Shown here: positions 13,376 to 22,300 of the stretch, piece after piece | Numbering within the stretch: the first letter of the stretch is position 1 | How the letters are laid out: the number at the start of each line of letters is the position of its first letter | From: Anaerolineae bacterium | GTDB lineage: Bacteria; Chloroflexota; Anaerolineae; 4572-78; J111 | Direction of reading: 5' to 3' | Assembly: GCA_022071955.1 (NCBI GenBank) | Contig: JAJVIM010000022.1 | Location: 228,253 to 292,252, forward strand | Length of the DNA: 64,000 nt | Made by a program: the position numbers and the translations under genes | Notes under the pieces: model-generated | Told to the model about the DNA's origin: nothing | Database searches by the model: none | The model's input: only the letters and a program-made list of their open reading frames with translations

Positions 13376-15433
13376 TTAGGTTTCTGAGTCATCGGCGTCA
13401 GTGCTACCGGATTTTTCGCTGCGGCCGCGCCGGCTGCGCCCACGGATTTCCCGAGCCCGCGCCTGCAAGTCGGCAAAGAAATCGGTTTCAACAATTTCGC
13501 TCACCTGCTGCTGGCGTTTGGCTTCGTCAATTTCTATTTTTAGCTGCTGGATTTCTCGTTTGAGGCTTTGCTCGCGGATGTAGGCTTCCAACGCGGCCGC
13601 CGCCAGCGAAGAGAACGACTCCATCATTTGCTGCAAATTGGTGTCAAACGGAATAATCTGGCCGGTATCGGGGTCGGTGGGGTCCAGCAACTGCATCACG
13701 CCCAGCACTTTGCCCTCCGGGTTTTTAATGGGGATAACCAGCATTGAGCGAGCCGCCTGATAACTGTCGCTCTCCGGCTGGATGGCGGTGGCGTCAAACT
13801 CGGTCACCGTTGAGGTATCGGCCAGGTTAACCGCGTTGCCCGATAGCGCCACGTGGGCCACCACATCACGCTCGTTAAACCCATCGCCTTCTACCAGCGG
13901 CACCGCCGGGTAAGTGATTTCGTTTTGGGTGGTGCCCCCCAGCGCGATGTTCTGGCGGTTGTTGCGCACAATCATCAGGCGCAGGGCGTCTTCTTTTTCC
14001 CGGCGCAGGTAGAGGATACCACCGTTGGCGCGGCAAAAATCCTGGGCCTGCACCAGCATATTTTCCAGCAGCCGGTTAAAATCTTTTTCCGCCGACAGCT
14101 CAACCCCGATGGGGATGACAACTTCCAGCAAGTCGTCGGCCCGTTTCTTTTCTTTGCGCACCTGTTGCAGCGTTTGGCTAAGCTGGCCGGTCATACTGTT
14201 GAACGTTTCGGCCAGTATGCCAATTTCATCATTCGACTCAACCACAGCGCGGGCGCCCAGATCGCCCTCGCGGATGATGTTGGCCACGCCGGTAAGTCGC
14301 CGGATAGGGCCGGCAATATTCTCCCGAAAAATAATTGACAAAGCAATGCCAATAATCAGGGCCACCACACCGCTCAACAGAATCTGCTGGTTGGTCAACA
14401 GCAACCGGTCCCGTCCGGTCGCCAGTTCACGTTCGAGCAACGCCTGCTGGTCAGAAGTAATACCGGCCAAAAGCTGCTGCATATCCGTGGTAAGCGGCAC
14501 GGTTTCTGTACTGAAAAGATACAGGTCCTGCCGCCACTGGTCGCTTTCCAAAATTTCAAACATCCGGTCGGGTAACTCTAAAAATTTATCCCGATTTTCG
14601 GCAATTTTATCCAGCGAAGTTTGCTGACTGGGGGTGAGCAGATTCTTTCGTTCCAGCAATCGATCCCAGGCAAACTGATTGTTGGTCAGGTTGGCTTCGT
14701 ATTCACCCTTAAACGTGCGGTTGCGCGTGGTAACGTAGCCGCGCAACCCGGACAGCATTGAGGCAAAGGTGCCCTGAAATTGAGCCATATCGGCCAGCGC
14801 GGCCACGGTTTCCTGGGTCGGTGGGCGGCGGCCCTGGGCGTCGATGAGCTGGTTGGTTTCAATCAGCACCCTACCGCCCAGCAAAATACCATCCGTTGCC
14901 AAAATTTTGTAGGCCGGCTCGCGCTCAAGTTGGTCATCGCGCAGCTCAAATAATTTTTCCGGCAGCGCCGACCACTTGGCAAAGGCCACCTGCAAATCTG
15001 TGAGGCGCTGGCGGTTTTCTGGGCTGAGGTTGGGCGAAAGGCGCTGCAATTCGGCCAGACTGCTTTCAAACTCGGCGCGAGACCGGGTGTAGCTGTCTTT
15101 AAAATCCTGTTGGCCCAGAGCCAGATAACCGCGCACGTCGCCCAACATTTTGAGCAGGCTGGCCTGAGCGCGCGCCGAAACCAGCGCCGTCGGCACGCGA
15201 ACAGTGTTGGTGCGGTTAATATCTTCCGTGGCCGACGTACTGGTCAAATAACTTAAAGCGACCACCAGCAGGGTGAGCAAAATCATTACCCCAAAACCAA
15301 TCAGCAGCCTCACGCCGATGGGCTGGTTTCGCAGGGCTTTGGCCCAGGGAAGCCGTTCAACAAAGGTCAACACCCGGCTGGAACTCTGCTGGCCTGTTTG
15401 AGCGGTGGTTGTCGAAGTTGTGTTAGTTGTCAT
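13376..15433 (-). CDS. Membrane sensor protein with HAMP and GAF domains, no output domain
   Basis: 685 residues. A short cytoplasmic N-terminus with a Thr-rich stretch leads to a first membrane span (about 38-60). An extracytoplasmic helical sensor of about 280 residues follows, resembling four-helix-bundle/CHASE3 types, then a second span (about 350-372). A HAMP region comes next (GPIRRLTGVANIIREGDLG, NDEIGILAETFNSMTGQL), a coiled coil, and a GAF domain (about 450-610). The charged C-terminal tail runs EIDEAKRQQQVSEIVETDFF and onward. I see no His-kinase H or N boxes, GGDEF, cyclase or PP2C motif, so signal output must pass through a partner. The ATG at 15433 overlaps the upstream gene by 11 bases; an in-frame ATG at 15502 would overlap by 80 and is less likely. 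Confidence 0.8.
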   Translation of the reverse strand: MTTNTTSTTTAQTGQQSSSRVLTFVERLPWAKALRNQPIGVRLLIGFGVMILLTLLVVALSYLTSTSATEDINRTNTVRVPTALVSARAQASLLKMLGDVRGYLALGQQDFKDSYTRSRAEFESSLAELQRLSPNLSPENRQRLTDLQVAFAKWSALPEKLFELRDDQLEREPAYKILATDGILLGGRVLIETNQLIDAQGRRPPTQETVAALADMAQFQGTFASMLSGLRGYVTTRNRTFKGEYEANLTNNQFAWDRLLERKNLLTPSQQTSLDKIAENRDKFLELPDRMFEILESDQWRQDLYLFSTETVPLTTDMQQLLAGITSDQQALLERELATGRDRLLLTNQQILLSGVVALIIGIALSIIFRENIAGPIRRLTGVANIIREGDLGARAVVESNDEIGILAETFNSMTGQLSQTLQQVRKEKKRADDLLEVVIPIGVELSAEKDFNRLLENMLVQAQDFCRANGGILYLRREKEDALRLMIVRNNRQNIALGGTTQNEITYPAVPLVEGDGFNERDVVAHVALSGNAVNLADTSTVTEFDATAIQPESDSYQAARSMLVIPIKNPEGKVLGVMQLLDPTDPDTGQIIPFDTNLQQMMESFSSLAAAALEAYIREQSLKREIQQLKIEIDEAKRQQQVSEIVETDFFADLQARAREIRGRSRRGRSEKSGSTDADDSET

Positions 15434-17240
15434 TGGTGGACCGCGTCCAATCTTTAATATTCCATACGTCGCCATCCCAGGGGGTGGGGTTGAGGCCGTC
15501 AATAGTGTTACTGACGCCGGATACCCGGGCCAGATGCACCAACGGAATCATCGCCACATCTTCCACCTGAAGATCATTCATTTGAATAAACAACTCGCGC
15601 CGCTTGTCCGGGTCGATTTCCGTGCTGGCTTGCCGGAAAAGTTCATCGTACTGCCGGTTACACCAGCGCCCCAAATTAATGCCCGACCAGCCATTGGCTT
15701 TTTGCGGAATCTGGTCACAAATCCAAAAGCGCATGTACGAACCGGGGTCCGGGCTTTCGCTGGAAATATCGAGCGACTCCAGATCGGCCTGAAACTGAAA
15801 GACACTGGCCGGGTTGGTGGCCGCATCGCCAAAGTAGGTGCTGGCGTCAAACAGGTTTACTTCCAGGTCAATACCGATGGCTCGCAGATTGCGTTGAATA
15901 ATCTGCTGGCTTTGCTTTTGCAGCGAACTGACCGTGGCGTGCGAGTTGAGGTGCAACGGCTGGCCGTCCTTTTCCCGAATGCTATCGCCGTTGGTGTCAA
16001 CCCAGCCGGCCTCATCGAGCAGTTGTTTGGCCATGTCTGGATTGTACTCATAAAATTGGTGGGGCGATACGTAATTGGTCGGCGCGACCAGATTGTTGCT
16101 GGTGGCCTGGCCCGTTGAACCGTACAGCGCGGCAATTGCCTGCCGTTCGATGGCGTAGGCAATAGCCTGGCGCACCCGTTTGTCGCTGAAAATAGGGTGG
16201 GAGAACTTCACACTGGAGAGTTCACCGTCGGGGGTTTCGCGGCGGGGATCGGTTTGATTGATAACTATCTGCTCTACTCTGGCCCCAAAATTGGCCACCA
16301 CGTGACCTTTGCCGCCGGTCGCCAGCTCGTCGAGCACTTCCGGTTCAATTTGTAAATTGAAGCCAAAATCATCTTCGCCGGCCTTCAACACCGAGCGCGC
16401 CGCCTCGTTAACCGTGCCGCCGCCTTTCAACTCAACCCGGCTAAAATAGGGTTTGTCCGCCTCACGGAAATAGGGGTTGGGCACAAATACAATTTTAACC
16501 GTCTGAATCAGATCGGTGCCCAAAAAGAGCACTTCCTGCGGTTTGATACCGTCCGGGGTGATCATGTACGGGCCGGTGCCCACCGGCATAAAATTGGCCG
16601 GCGCCTGCCGGGCATTGGCCCCGTTGTAATTCTCAAAAATGTGGCGAGGCAAAATAACGCCCTGTATACCCACAAACGGAATCGCCCAGGCCGGGTTGAC
16701 TTCCCTAAAATTGATTTTTACCGTAAAGCTGTCGATGGCTTCAACCGTGTCAATGGCCTCGTACAGCGGCTGCGATGGCGAATTGACCGCCTTGTTGGTG
16801 ATGTACTGGTAGGTAAACAGTACATCGTCCGCGGTGAACGGCTCGCCGTCGGACCATTTGACATCCCGTTTGAGCTTCCATGTCACCGATTTGCCATCCG
16901 GGGCGACCAGGCCATTATCCAGTGTTGGCTCTTCGGCGGCCAGAAACAACACCATGTTGTTGTCGGCGTCAAAACTGGCCAGCGGTTCGTACACAATGCG
17001 GCTAACTTCCAGGTCTTTGTTGGCCGGGGCCAGGTGCGGGTTGAGAATATCGGGCGCTTGCCAGTGCAGCAGGCGCAGCGTACCGCCCGCGCCGCGGCCG
17101 CTGGGAACTTCGGTGGGGGCGGCGGTGGGCGTGGCCGATACCTGTTCAATGGACGCGGTGGAGCTGGAGCACGCCGCCAGCAGCACCGCCGCCGCCAGCA
17201 GCACCAAAGTGGCTAAATTTGACCAACGGGGGTATCTCAT
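15423..17240 (-). CDS. Family 5 solute-binding lipoprotein (peptide/opine ABC type), orphan
   Basis: 605 residues. A signal peptide ends in a lipobox LLAAC at about residues 20-24, so the protein is anchored to the outer face of the membrane. It is followed by a Ser/Thr/Pro-rich linker. The mature part is a DppA/OppA-like binding protein (SBP family 5): LLHWQAPDILNPHLAP, SVTWKLKRDVKWSDGEPFTADDVLFTY-type segment, and VRQAIAYAIERQAI. I chose ATG 17240, since GAAGAGGT sits just upstream; a TTG at 17267 would add nine charged residues. No permease or ATPase gene of an ABC importer is nearby. The gene is instead 34 bases after a carbamoyltransferase gene and overlaps the HAMP-GAF sensor gene. It may feed a ligand signal to that sensor or share permeases encoded elsewhere. 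A TATAAT at 17272-17267 might give it a private promoter. Confidence 0.88.
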   Translation of the reverse strand: MRYPRWSNLATLVLLAAAVLLAACSSSTASIEQVSATPTAAPTEVPSGRGAGGTLRLLHWQAPDILNPHLAPANKDLEVSRIVYEPLASFDADNNMVLFLAAEEPTLDNGLVAPDGKSVTWKLKRDVKWSDGEPFTADDVLFTYQYITNKAVNSPSQPLYEAIDTVEAIDSFTVKINFREVNPAWAIPFVGIQGVILPRHIFENYNGANARQAPANFMPVGTGPYMITPDGIKPQEVLFLGTDLIQTVKIVFVPNPYFREADKPYFSRVELKGGGTVNEAARSVLKAGEDDFGFNLQIEPEVLDELATGGKGHVVANFGARVEQIVINQTDPRRETPDGELSSVKFSHPIFSDKRVRQAIAYAIERQAIAALYGSTGQATSNNLVAPTNYVSPHQFYEYNPDMAKQLLDEAGWVDTNGDSIREKDGQPLHLNSHATVSSLQKQSQQIIQRNLRAIGIDLEVNLFDASTYFGDAATNPASVFQFQADLESLDISSESPDPGSYMRFWICDQIPQKANGWSGINLGRWCNRQYDELFRQASTEIDPDKRRELFIQMNDLQVEDVAMIPLVHLARVSGVSNTIDGLNPTPWDGDVWNIKDWTRSTNDN

Positions 17241-17274
17241 TACCTCTTCTCTTCCTTTACGGTTCAATTATACA

Positions 17275-18948
17275 CTAAAGCGGCGCAGAAGTAACTATAA
17301 AATTCTCAATTGCCAGCACATCCAGCCCGCTTCTTAAAAAAGAAGCGATGGCGTCGCGGGGAGTCAGCACAATCGGCTCGCCGTGCATATTAAAACTGGT
17401 GTTAATCAGGATCGACTGGCCATGAGTCAGCCGGTAGTAGTGATCCAGAATTTCATAAAACGATGGGTTGAAGCCGCGGCTGACAATCTGCGGCCGGGCC
17501 GTGCCATCGACGTGAACCGCGCCGGGCGCGCGCTGTTTCATCGTTTCAGTGCAATCCAGAGTAATGGTCATAAAACTGGCTGCATATTCGCAGCCGGCCA
17601 GATTTTTAAACAGGTCACCGGCCTGATAATCACACACCGCCGGAGCAAAGGGCATAAATTCGGTACGGTTGAGCTTGTCGTTGAGCCAGTAATTTACGCT
17701 GGCGTCATCGGCGCGATAAAGAATGCTGCGGTTACCGAGCGCGCGTGGGCCGTATTCCAGCCGCCCGGCAAAGCGGGCCACAATTTTGCCCGCGTGCAGC
17801 AGCCGGGCAATCACCGGCTCAATCTGCGCGTGTTCTTCAAATACCAGACCGTATTCGTTGAACAGTGCGGGCAAATCTACGCTGCCGTAACGAGGGCCAA
17901 AGTAAACGTTAGGCAGCCGCACAGGGAGCAGCCCAGCCTCGGCCTCCGCTTTGGCCCACAGCGCCGCGCCCAAAGCCAGGCCGTCATCACCCATCGCCGG
18001 ATGGATAAAAATCTGATCAAACCCCAATTGTTTTATTTTATAATTTAGCGCCACATTGGCAAACAGCCCGCCGGCCAGGCAAATCGAATCGTACTGCCCG
18101 GCGTAATTTTTTAGCAGCGCCAGCGTTTTCTGCTCGGTGAGGGCCTGCACGGCAAAAGCGATGTCCTCCCGCGAAAATTCATCTAACAACGAGGATAGCC
18201 GCTCGATGTGCCGGTTAACCACCAGCCGCGGCGGCTGCTTGCGGCTGCCCACGTTTTCCCAATGAGTAATCTGGTATACCAGCTCGGGGTCGGCCAGCAG
18301 CGGAACCAGCTGCTCCAGCAGCGCCGGGTTGTAACGCCCGAAGGCGGCCAGCCCGGTGATTTTGCCTTCGTGGTGCAGCGGCCTAAACCCGAGCGCCGCC
18401 GTGACCAAAGCGTAACCATCGGCAATGCGGCTGTCCGGCGATTGTGCCAGCCGGCGGAGCCGGCCGTCGCGCCCCTCGTAAAAACTGACACACCACGGGT
18501 CAAAAAAGTTGCCGGCATCGATCACCAGCACCAGCGTTTTGCCGCCAAAACCGGAGGTGTAGTAAGCCGAAGCGGCGTGGGCATCGTGGTGGCCCACAAA
18601 TACCGGCTCGGCGGCAAACTGGCGGATGTACTCCAGCCCAAAGCGCTGCGAGTCGCGCCGCTCGGGGTACTGAATTAACTGCCGGTCAACGCCGGGCCGC
18701 TGCCATTCCGCCTCGGAACGAGCCGGCGGCAAAATAGGGCAGGCAAAACGCACCCGCTGCGGGTCGATGTCGAAATTAGCCAGCAAATAGTCCAGTGCCT
18801 GCCGCGGCGGCCGGCCGTCCTTTTTTTCGCGGGAAAAACGCTCTTCCAGCGCTGCATATTCAATTTTATCGGTCAGGTAAGCCACATTGGAGTCGTGCAG
18901 GCCGTCGTAACTGAGGCCAATAAAATGATACGGGGTTTGCTGCACCAT
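17275..18948 (-). CDS. Carbamoyltransferase (NodU/CmcH/TobZ family), second copy
   Basis: 557 residues. Family members first make carbamoyl-adenylate from carbamoyl phosphate and ATP, then carbamoylate a hydroxyl of a natural product. The N-terminal Kae1-like domain (about 1-350) has HHDAHAASAYY (about 119-129), supplying the metal-binding histidines, and LVIDAGNFFD. In the usual family motif a DG follows the strand; here it is DAG. GGLFANVALNYK and GDDGLALGAALW follow. The C-terminal YrdC-like domain (about 370-557) has EYGPRALGNRSIL, HVDGTARPQ and INTSFNMHGEPIV, all typical. It lies 12 bases after mbtH and is the last gene that is clearly biosynthetic in the cluster. The presence of another copy at 26447-28210 implies two carbamoylations, or two enzymes acting in sequence on one product. 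Confidence 0.9.
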   Translation of the reverse strand: MVQQTPYHFIGLSYDGLHDSNVAYLTDKIEYAALEERFSREKKDGRPPRQALDYLLANFDIDPQRVRFACPILPPARSEAEWQRPGVDRQLIQYPERRDSQRFGLEYIRQFAAEPVFVGHHDAHAASAYYTSGFGGKTLVLVIDAGNFFDPWCVSFYEGRDGRLRRLAQSPDSRIADGYALVTAALGFRPLHHEGKITGLAAFGRYNPALLEQLVPLLADPELVYQITHWENVGSRKQPPRLVVNRHIERLSSLLDEFSREDIAFAVQALTEQKTLALLKNYAGQYDSICLAGGLFANVALNYKIKQLGFDQIFIHPAMGDDGLALGAALWAKAEAEAGLLPVRLPNVYFGPRYGSVDLPALFNEYGLVFEEHAQIEPVIARLLHAGKIVARFAGRLEYGPRALGNRSILYRADDASVNYWLNDKLNRTEFMPFAPAVCDYQAGDLFKNLAGCEYAASFMTITLDCTETMKQRAPGAVHVDGTARPQIVSRGFNPSFYEILDHYYRLTHGQSILINTSFNMHGEPIVLTPRDAIASFLRSGLDVLAIENFIVTSAPL

Positions 18949-18960
18949 GGCGATAGCCCA

Positions 18961-19188
18961 TTAATCCTGTTGGTCTGTACTGGCGGCCTGTTCCATTTTC
19001 CGGCGCAGGCTGAGCGGGCGCATATCGGTCCACACCTCTTCAATGTAGGCCAGGCACTCTTCTTTGGGGCCGCTTTTACCGGCGTCGCGCCAGCCGGCGG
19101 GATTTTCCCGTTCCGCCGGCCAGATGGAATACTGCTCTTCGTCGTTGATAACAACTTTGTAAATTGTGGTGTCTTCAAAATCGGCCAT
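18961..19188 (-). CDS. mbtH: MbtH-like NRPS accessory protein
   Basis: A 75-residue protein that binds and activates or stabilises NRPS adenylation domains. The invariant family pattern is clear: NDEEQYSIWP (about residues 15-24), PAGW (30-33), GP-ECLAYIEEVWTDMRPLSLR (about 41-60). Length and spacing of the conserved Trp residues are normal. It is in the same orientation as the NRPS gene but separated from it by a 187-base spacer consisting of repeats and palindromes, and it is 12 bases before the second carbamoyltransferase gene. Its presence implies that at least one A domain of the neighbouring NRPS depends on MbtH. Confidence 0.95.
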   Translation of the reverse strand: MADFEDTTIYKVVINDEEQYSIWPAERENPAGWRDAGKSGPKEECLAYIEEVWTDMRPLSLRRKMEQAASTDQQD

Positions 19189-19206
19189 TATTCCTCCCTT
19201 AAAAAT

Positions 19207-19380
19207 AGGATTCAGGGGTCAGGATTCAGGAATCAGGGCGTATTCCTGCCCCGGCTTCTAAAAATTTGTAGCAGGAGTCCAAAACTGTAGTTTTGGACTC
19301 CGCTTTCAGCAAGTCGGGCTTGTAGCCCGCCGTCACGCCAGACCTGCTGCTGTAGGGGCGCTTCGCGAAACGCCCCTACG
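19207..19380. repeat. Repeat and palindrome cluster between NRPS and mbtH genes
   Basis: Four units in a row. (1) A degenerate tandem of ATTCAGGG-like octamers at 19207-19238. (2) A 28-bp palindrome at 19274-19301 with halves GGAGTCCAAAACTG and TAGTTTTGGACTCC, also found at 44581 and 48287. (3) CGGGCT-TGT-AGCCCG at 19315-19329. (4) GTAGGGGCG...CGCCCCTAC at 19352-19379 around TTCGCGAA. The last unit contains the TAG stop codon of the NRPS gene (19378-19376, minus strand). The spacer could act as an attenuator or mRNA stabiliser between the two genes. Confidence 0.8.
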
Positions 19381-22300
19381 CTGAATTTTCATTTTTGGGC
19401 GTGAGCAGTCCGCTACCCCTAAAAAATGCCAGATACCGCCCCAGCAGTTCCCCATCGAGCGGCGGGCAAACGATGCCGCTGCCGGCCAGCGCCGCCTGCA
19501 ACCGCGCCGAGTCGTAGCGCGGCTCCTGCGGCAGCAGTTCGATGAGCGTTTGCGGCTCGTCCGGCGAGACCCGCTCCACAAACAGCGGCAGCAGCGGGTA
19601 AAGGGCATTGGCCGCGCCGGCCTCGAGCAGCGCCGCCCGCCAGTCCGCAAACGGCTGCCACGCCAGCGGATAACCGTGGCCGGCCAGCAGCGCGGCCAGT
19701 TCGCGCAGGTGCATCTCGTGCGGCGACACCAAATGGAACGTTTGCCCCAGCGATTCCGGCTGCCGCAGCAAATGCACCAGCGCCCGGCTCACAAAATTAA
19801 CCGGGGCCAGGCTGAGCGTCTGGTCCAGTTCCGGCGCGGCCCCCAACTGAATGCAGCCGGTAATGAACCGGCCCAAATAATCGCCGCTGTTCCAGATACC
19901 GCTGCGGGTATCGCCGATGACTGTGCCGGGCCGGTAAACGGCTGCTGCCAGCCCGCGCGCCCGCGCCGCCAATACCAACCGCTCGGCCACCCATTTGCTT
20001 TGAGCGTAACCGTACATCAGCCCGGCGGCGTGGCCCGGCGTGTCGCCTTCAAAAATGGTGCGCCGGTCAAAATAGGGCCGCGAGTCAAACACCGAGACCG
20101 TGCTAACATAGTGCAGCGGCAGCCCGAAATCCGCGGCCAGTCGCAGCACTGCCAGCGTGCCCGCCACGTTGGCCGGCCGCAGCCGCTCGTAGGGGTACAC
20201 AAAGTTGACCACCGCCCCGTTGTGCAGCACTGCCTGCACCGACCCGGCCAGGCTGGCGTAGTCGCTTTGGGACAGGCCAAAACAGGGTTGGGTCAAATCG
20301 CCGGGGACGGGCTGCAACCGGTCGGCAAATTCCGGCTGCCACAACTGGTAACGGCGCAGGTTGTCCACCAGTCGCTGCCGGGCCGCTGACTCGCCGCCGG
20401 CGCGCACCAAACAAAACAGCCGCGCCGATGTTTGCCGCAGCAGGTCGGCCAGCACAAACGCGCCCAAAAAACCGGTCGCACCGGTCAGCAAAATTGACTT
20501 CAACTCAGCCGGCGGACCAACCGGCGCGCGCGGGCGGATGTCGGCCGGCAGCGCCGCCTCGGCCTCAAAATCGATGGCCGCGCCACCGGTCAGCCCCCTT
20601 CGCAGCCGTTCAACCACCACCGCCTGCTCGGCCACGGTGGGCGCTTTGAACAACTCGCGCAGCGGCAGGTCAATCTGAAACGCCTCCCGAATGCGGAAAT
20701 TCAACTGCGTGGCCAGCAGCGAGTGACCGCCCAGCGCGAAAAAGTCGTCGCTGAGGCCCACCGGCGCGCGGCCCAGCACTTCGGCCCACAGCCGGGCCAG
20801 CGCGGCCTGCAACGGCGTTTCTGGCGGGCGATAACTGCCGGTGAGCGCGTCGCCGTTAAATTCCGGCTCCGGCAGCGCCCGGCGATTGATTTTGCCATTG
20901 CCGGTCAGCGGCATTTCGTCCAGCGCCACCAGCGCCGCCGGCAGCATGTAATCCGGCAGACGCTCCTTTAAAAAAGCGCGCAGCTCGGCGGCGGCCGGCG
21001 CGGGCGGCTGTTTGGCCACCACATACGCCGCCAGATATTGGTCGTCCGGCGCGGCAGGCTGGGCGCGAGCCAGCACCACCGCCTCGGCGATGTTGGGGTG
21101 TTTGGCCAGCGCCGCCTCAATTTCACCCAGTTCGATGCGGAAGCCACGGATTTTGACCATAAAATCGACCCGGCCCAAAAACTCAATTGAGCCGTCCGGC
21201 AGGTAGCGGCCCAAATCGCCGGTCTTGTAAAGGATGGAGGATGAAGGATGAAGGGTGAAGTCAGCTTGTTTTTCTTCCGCCTTCCGCCGTCCTTCTTCAT
21301 CCTTTACAAACGGATTGGGCACAAACACCTCGGCGGTGCGGCGCGGGTCGTGCAGGTAGCCGCGGCCCACCCCCACCCCGCCCACGTACAGCTCGCCGGC
21401 CACGCCCAGCGGCACGGGATTCAGCTCGCCATCGAGAATGACCATCTGCACATTGGCCATCGCTTTGCCAATGGGGATGCCCGGCAGGTGAAAATCGTCC
21501 GGCACGGCGGCCAGCGGGTGGTGGCACTGATCGTCGGAACATTCCGTGGAGCCGTAAGCGTTGAGCAGCGGAATGGCCGGGTAGAGGGCCAGCCACTGGC
21601 GGGCCAGCTCGGTGGTCAGCGCCTCGCCGGTGGGCACCACCCAGCGCAACGCCGCCAAATCCGGCGCGGCAGCGGCATTGGTGGCCTGAATGATGGCCCG
21701 CAGCAGCGACGGCACCACCTGAAAGATGGTAATCCGCTGGCGTGAGACTTCGGCCAGCAGGCGCGGCGGGTCGTGGGCCACCTCGTTTTTAAAAATGTGC
21801 GTTTGCCCGCCCACCAGCAGCGCCGCCAAAAACTGCCACACCGAAATATCAAAACACTGCGAGGCGTTTTGGGCGATGACGGCGGCGGCGGTCAACCCCA
21901 AATCCGTCACTTTGCTCCACAGGTGGTTGAGCATGCCCCGGTGGGTAACCATCGCTCCTTTGGGCGCGCCGGTGGAACCGGACGTAAAAATAACGTAGGC
22001 CAGGTTATCGGGCGCGGCGCGGGGCGGCAGGTTGGTCTCCGGGCCGGACCGGGCCAGCAGCGGCTCGATCTGCGCCACGCGCGGGCGGACGGACTCCGGC
22101 ACAGCGGCCAACGCCTCGGCCAGCACCGGCTCAAATTCGGCGGCGGCCAGCACCAGCGGGGCGCGGCTCTGGCGCAAAATCCGGGCGTGCCGCGCCGGCG
22201 GGTGCAGTGGATCGAGCGGCAGATACGCGCCGCCGGCTTTGAACACCGCCAGCATCAGCGTCAGCAATTCGATGCCGCGCTCGGCCAGCAGGGCGACCAC

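Noticed and set aside
13376..15433. Histidine kinase
   Set aside because: HAMP and GAF are present, but no H-box or ATP-binding N/G boxes could be found in the remaining sequence.
17275..18948. tRNA threonylcarbamoyl enzyme (Kae1/TsaD or YrdC)
   Set aside because: The fold is related, but the two-domain fusion with EYGPRALGNRSIL and the NRPS context fit NodU/CmcH/TobZ carbamoyltransferases.
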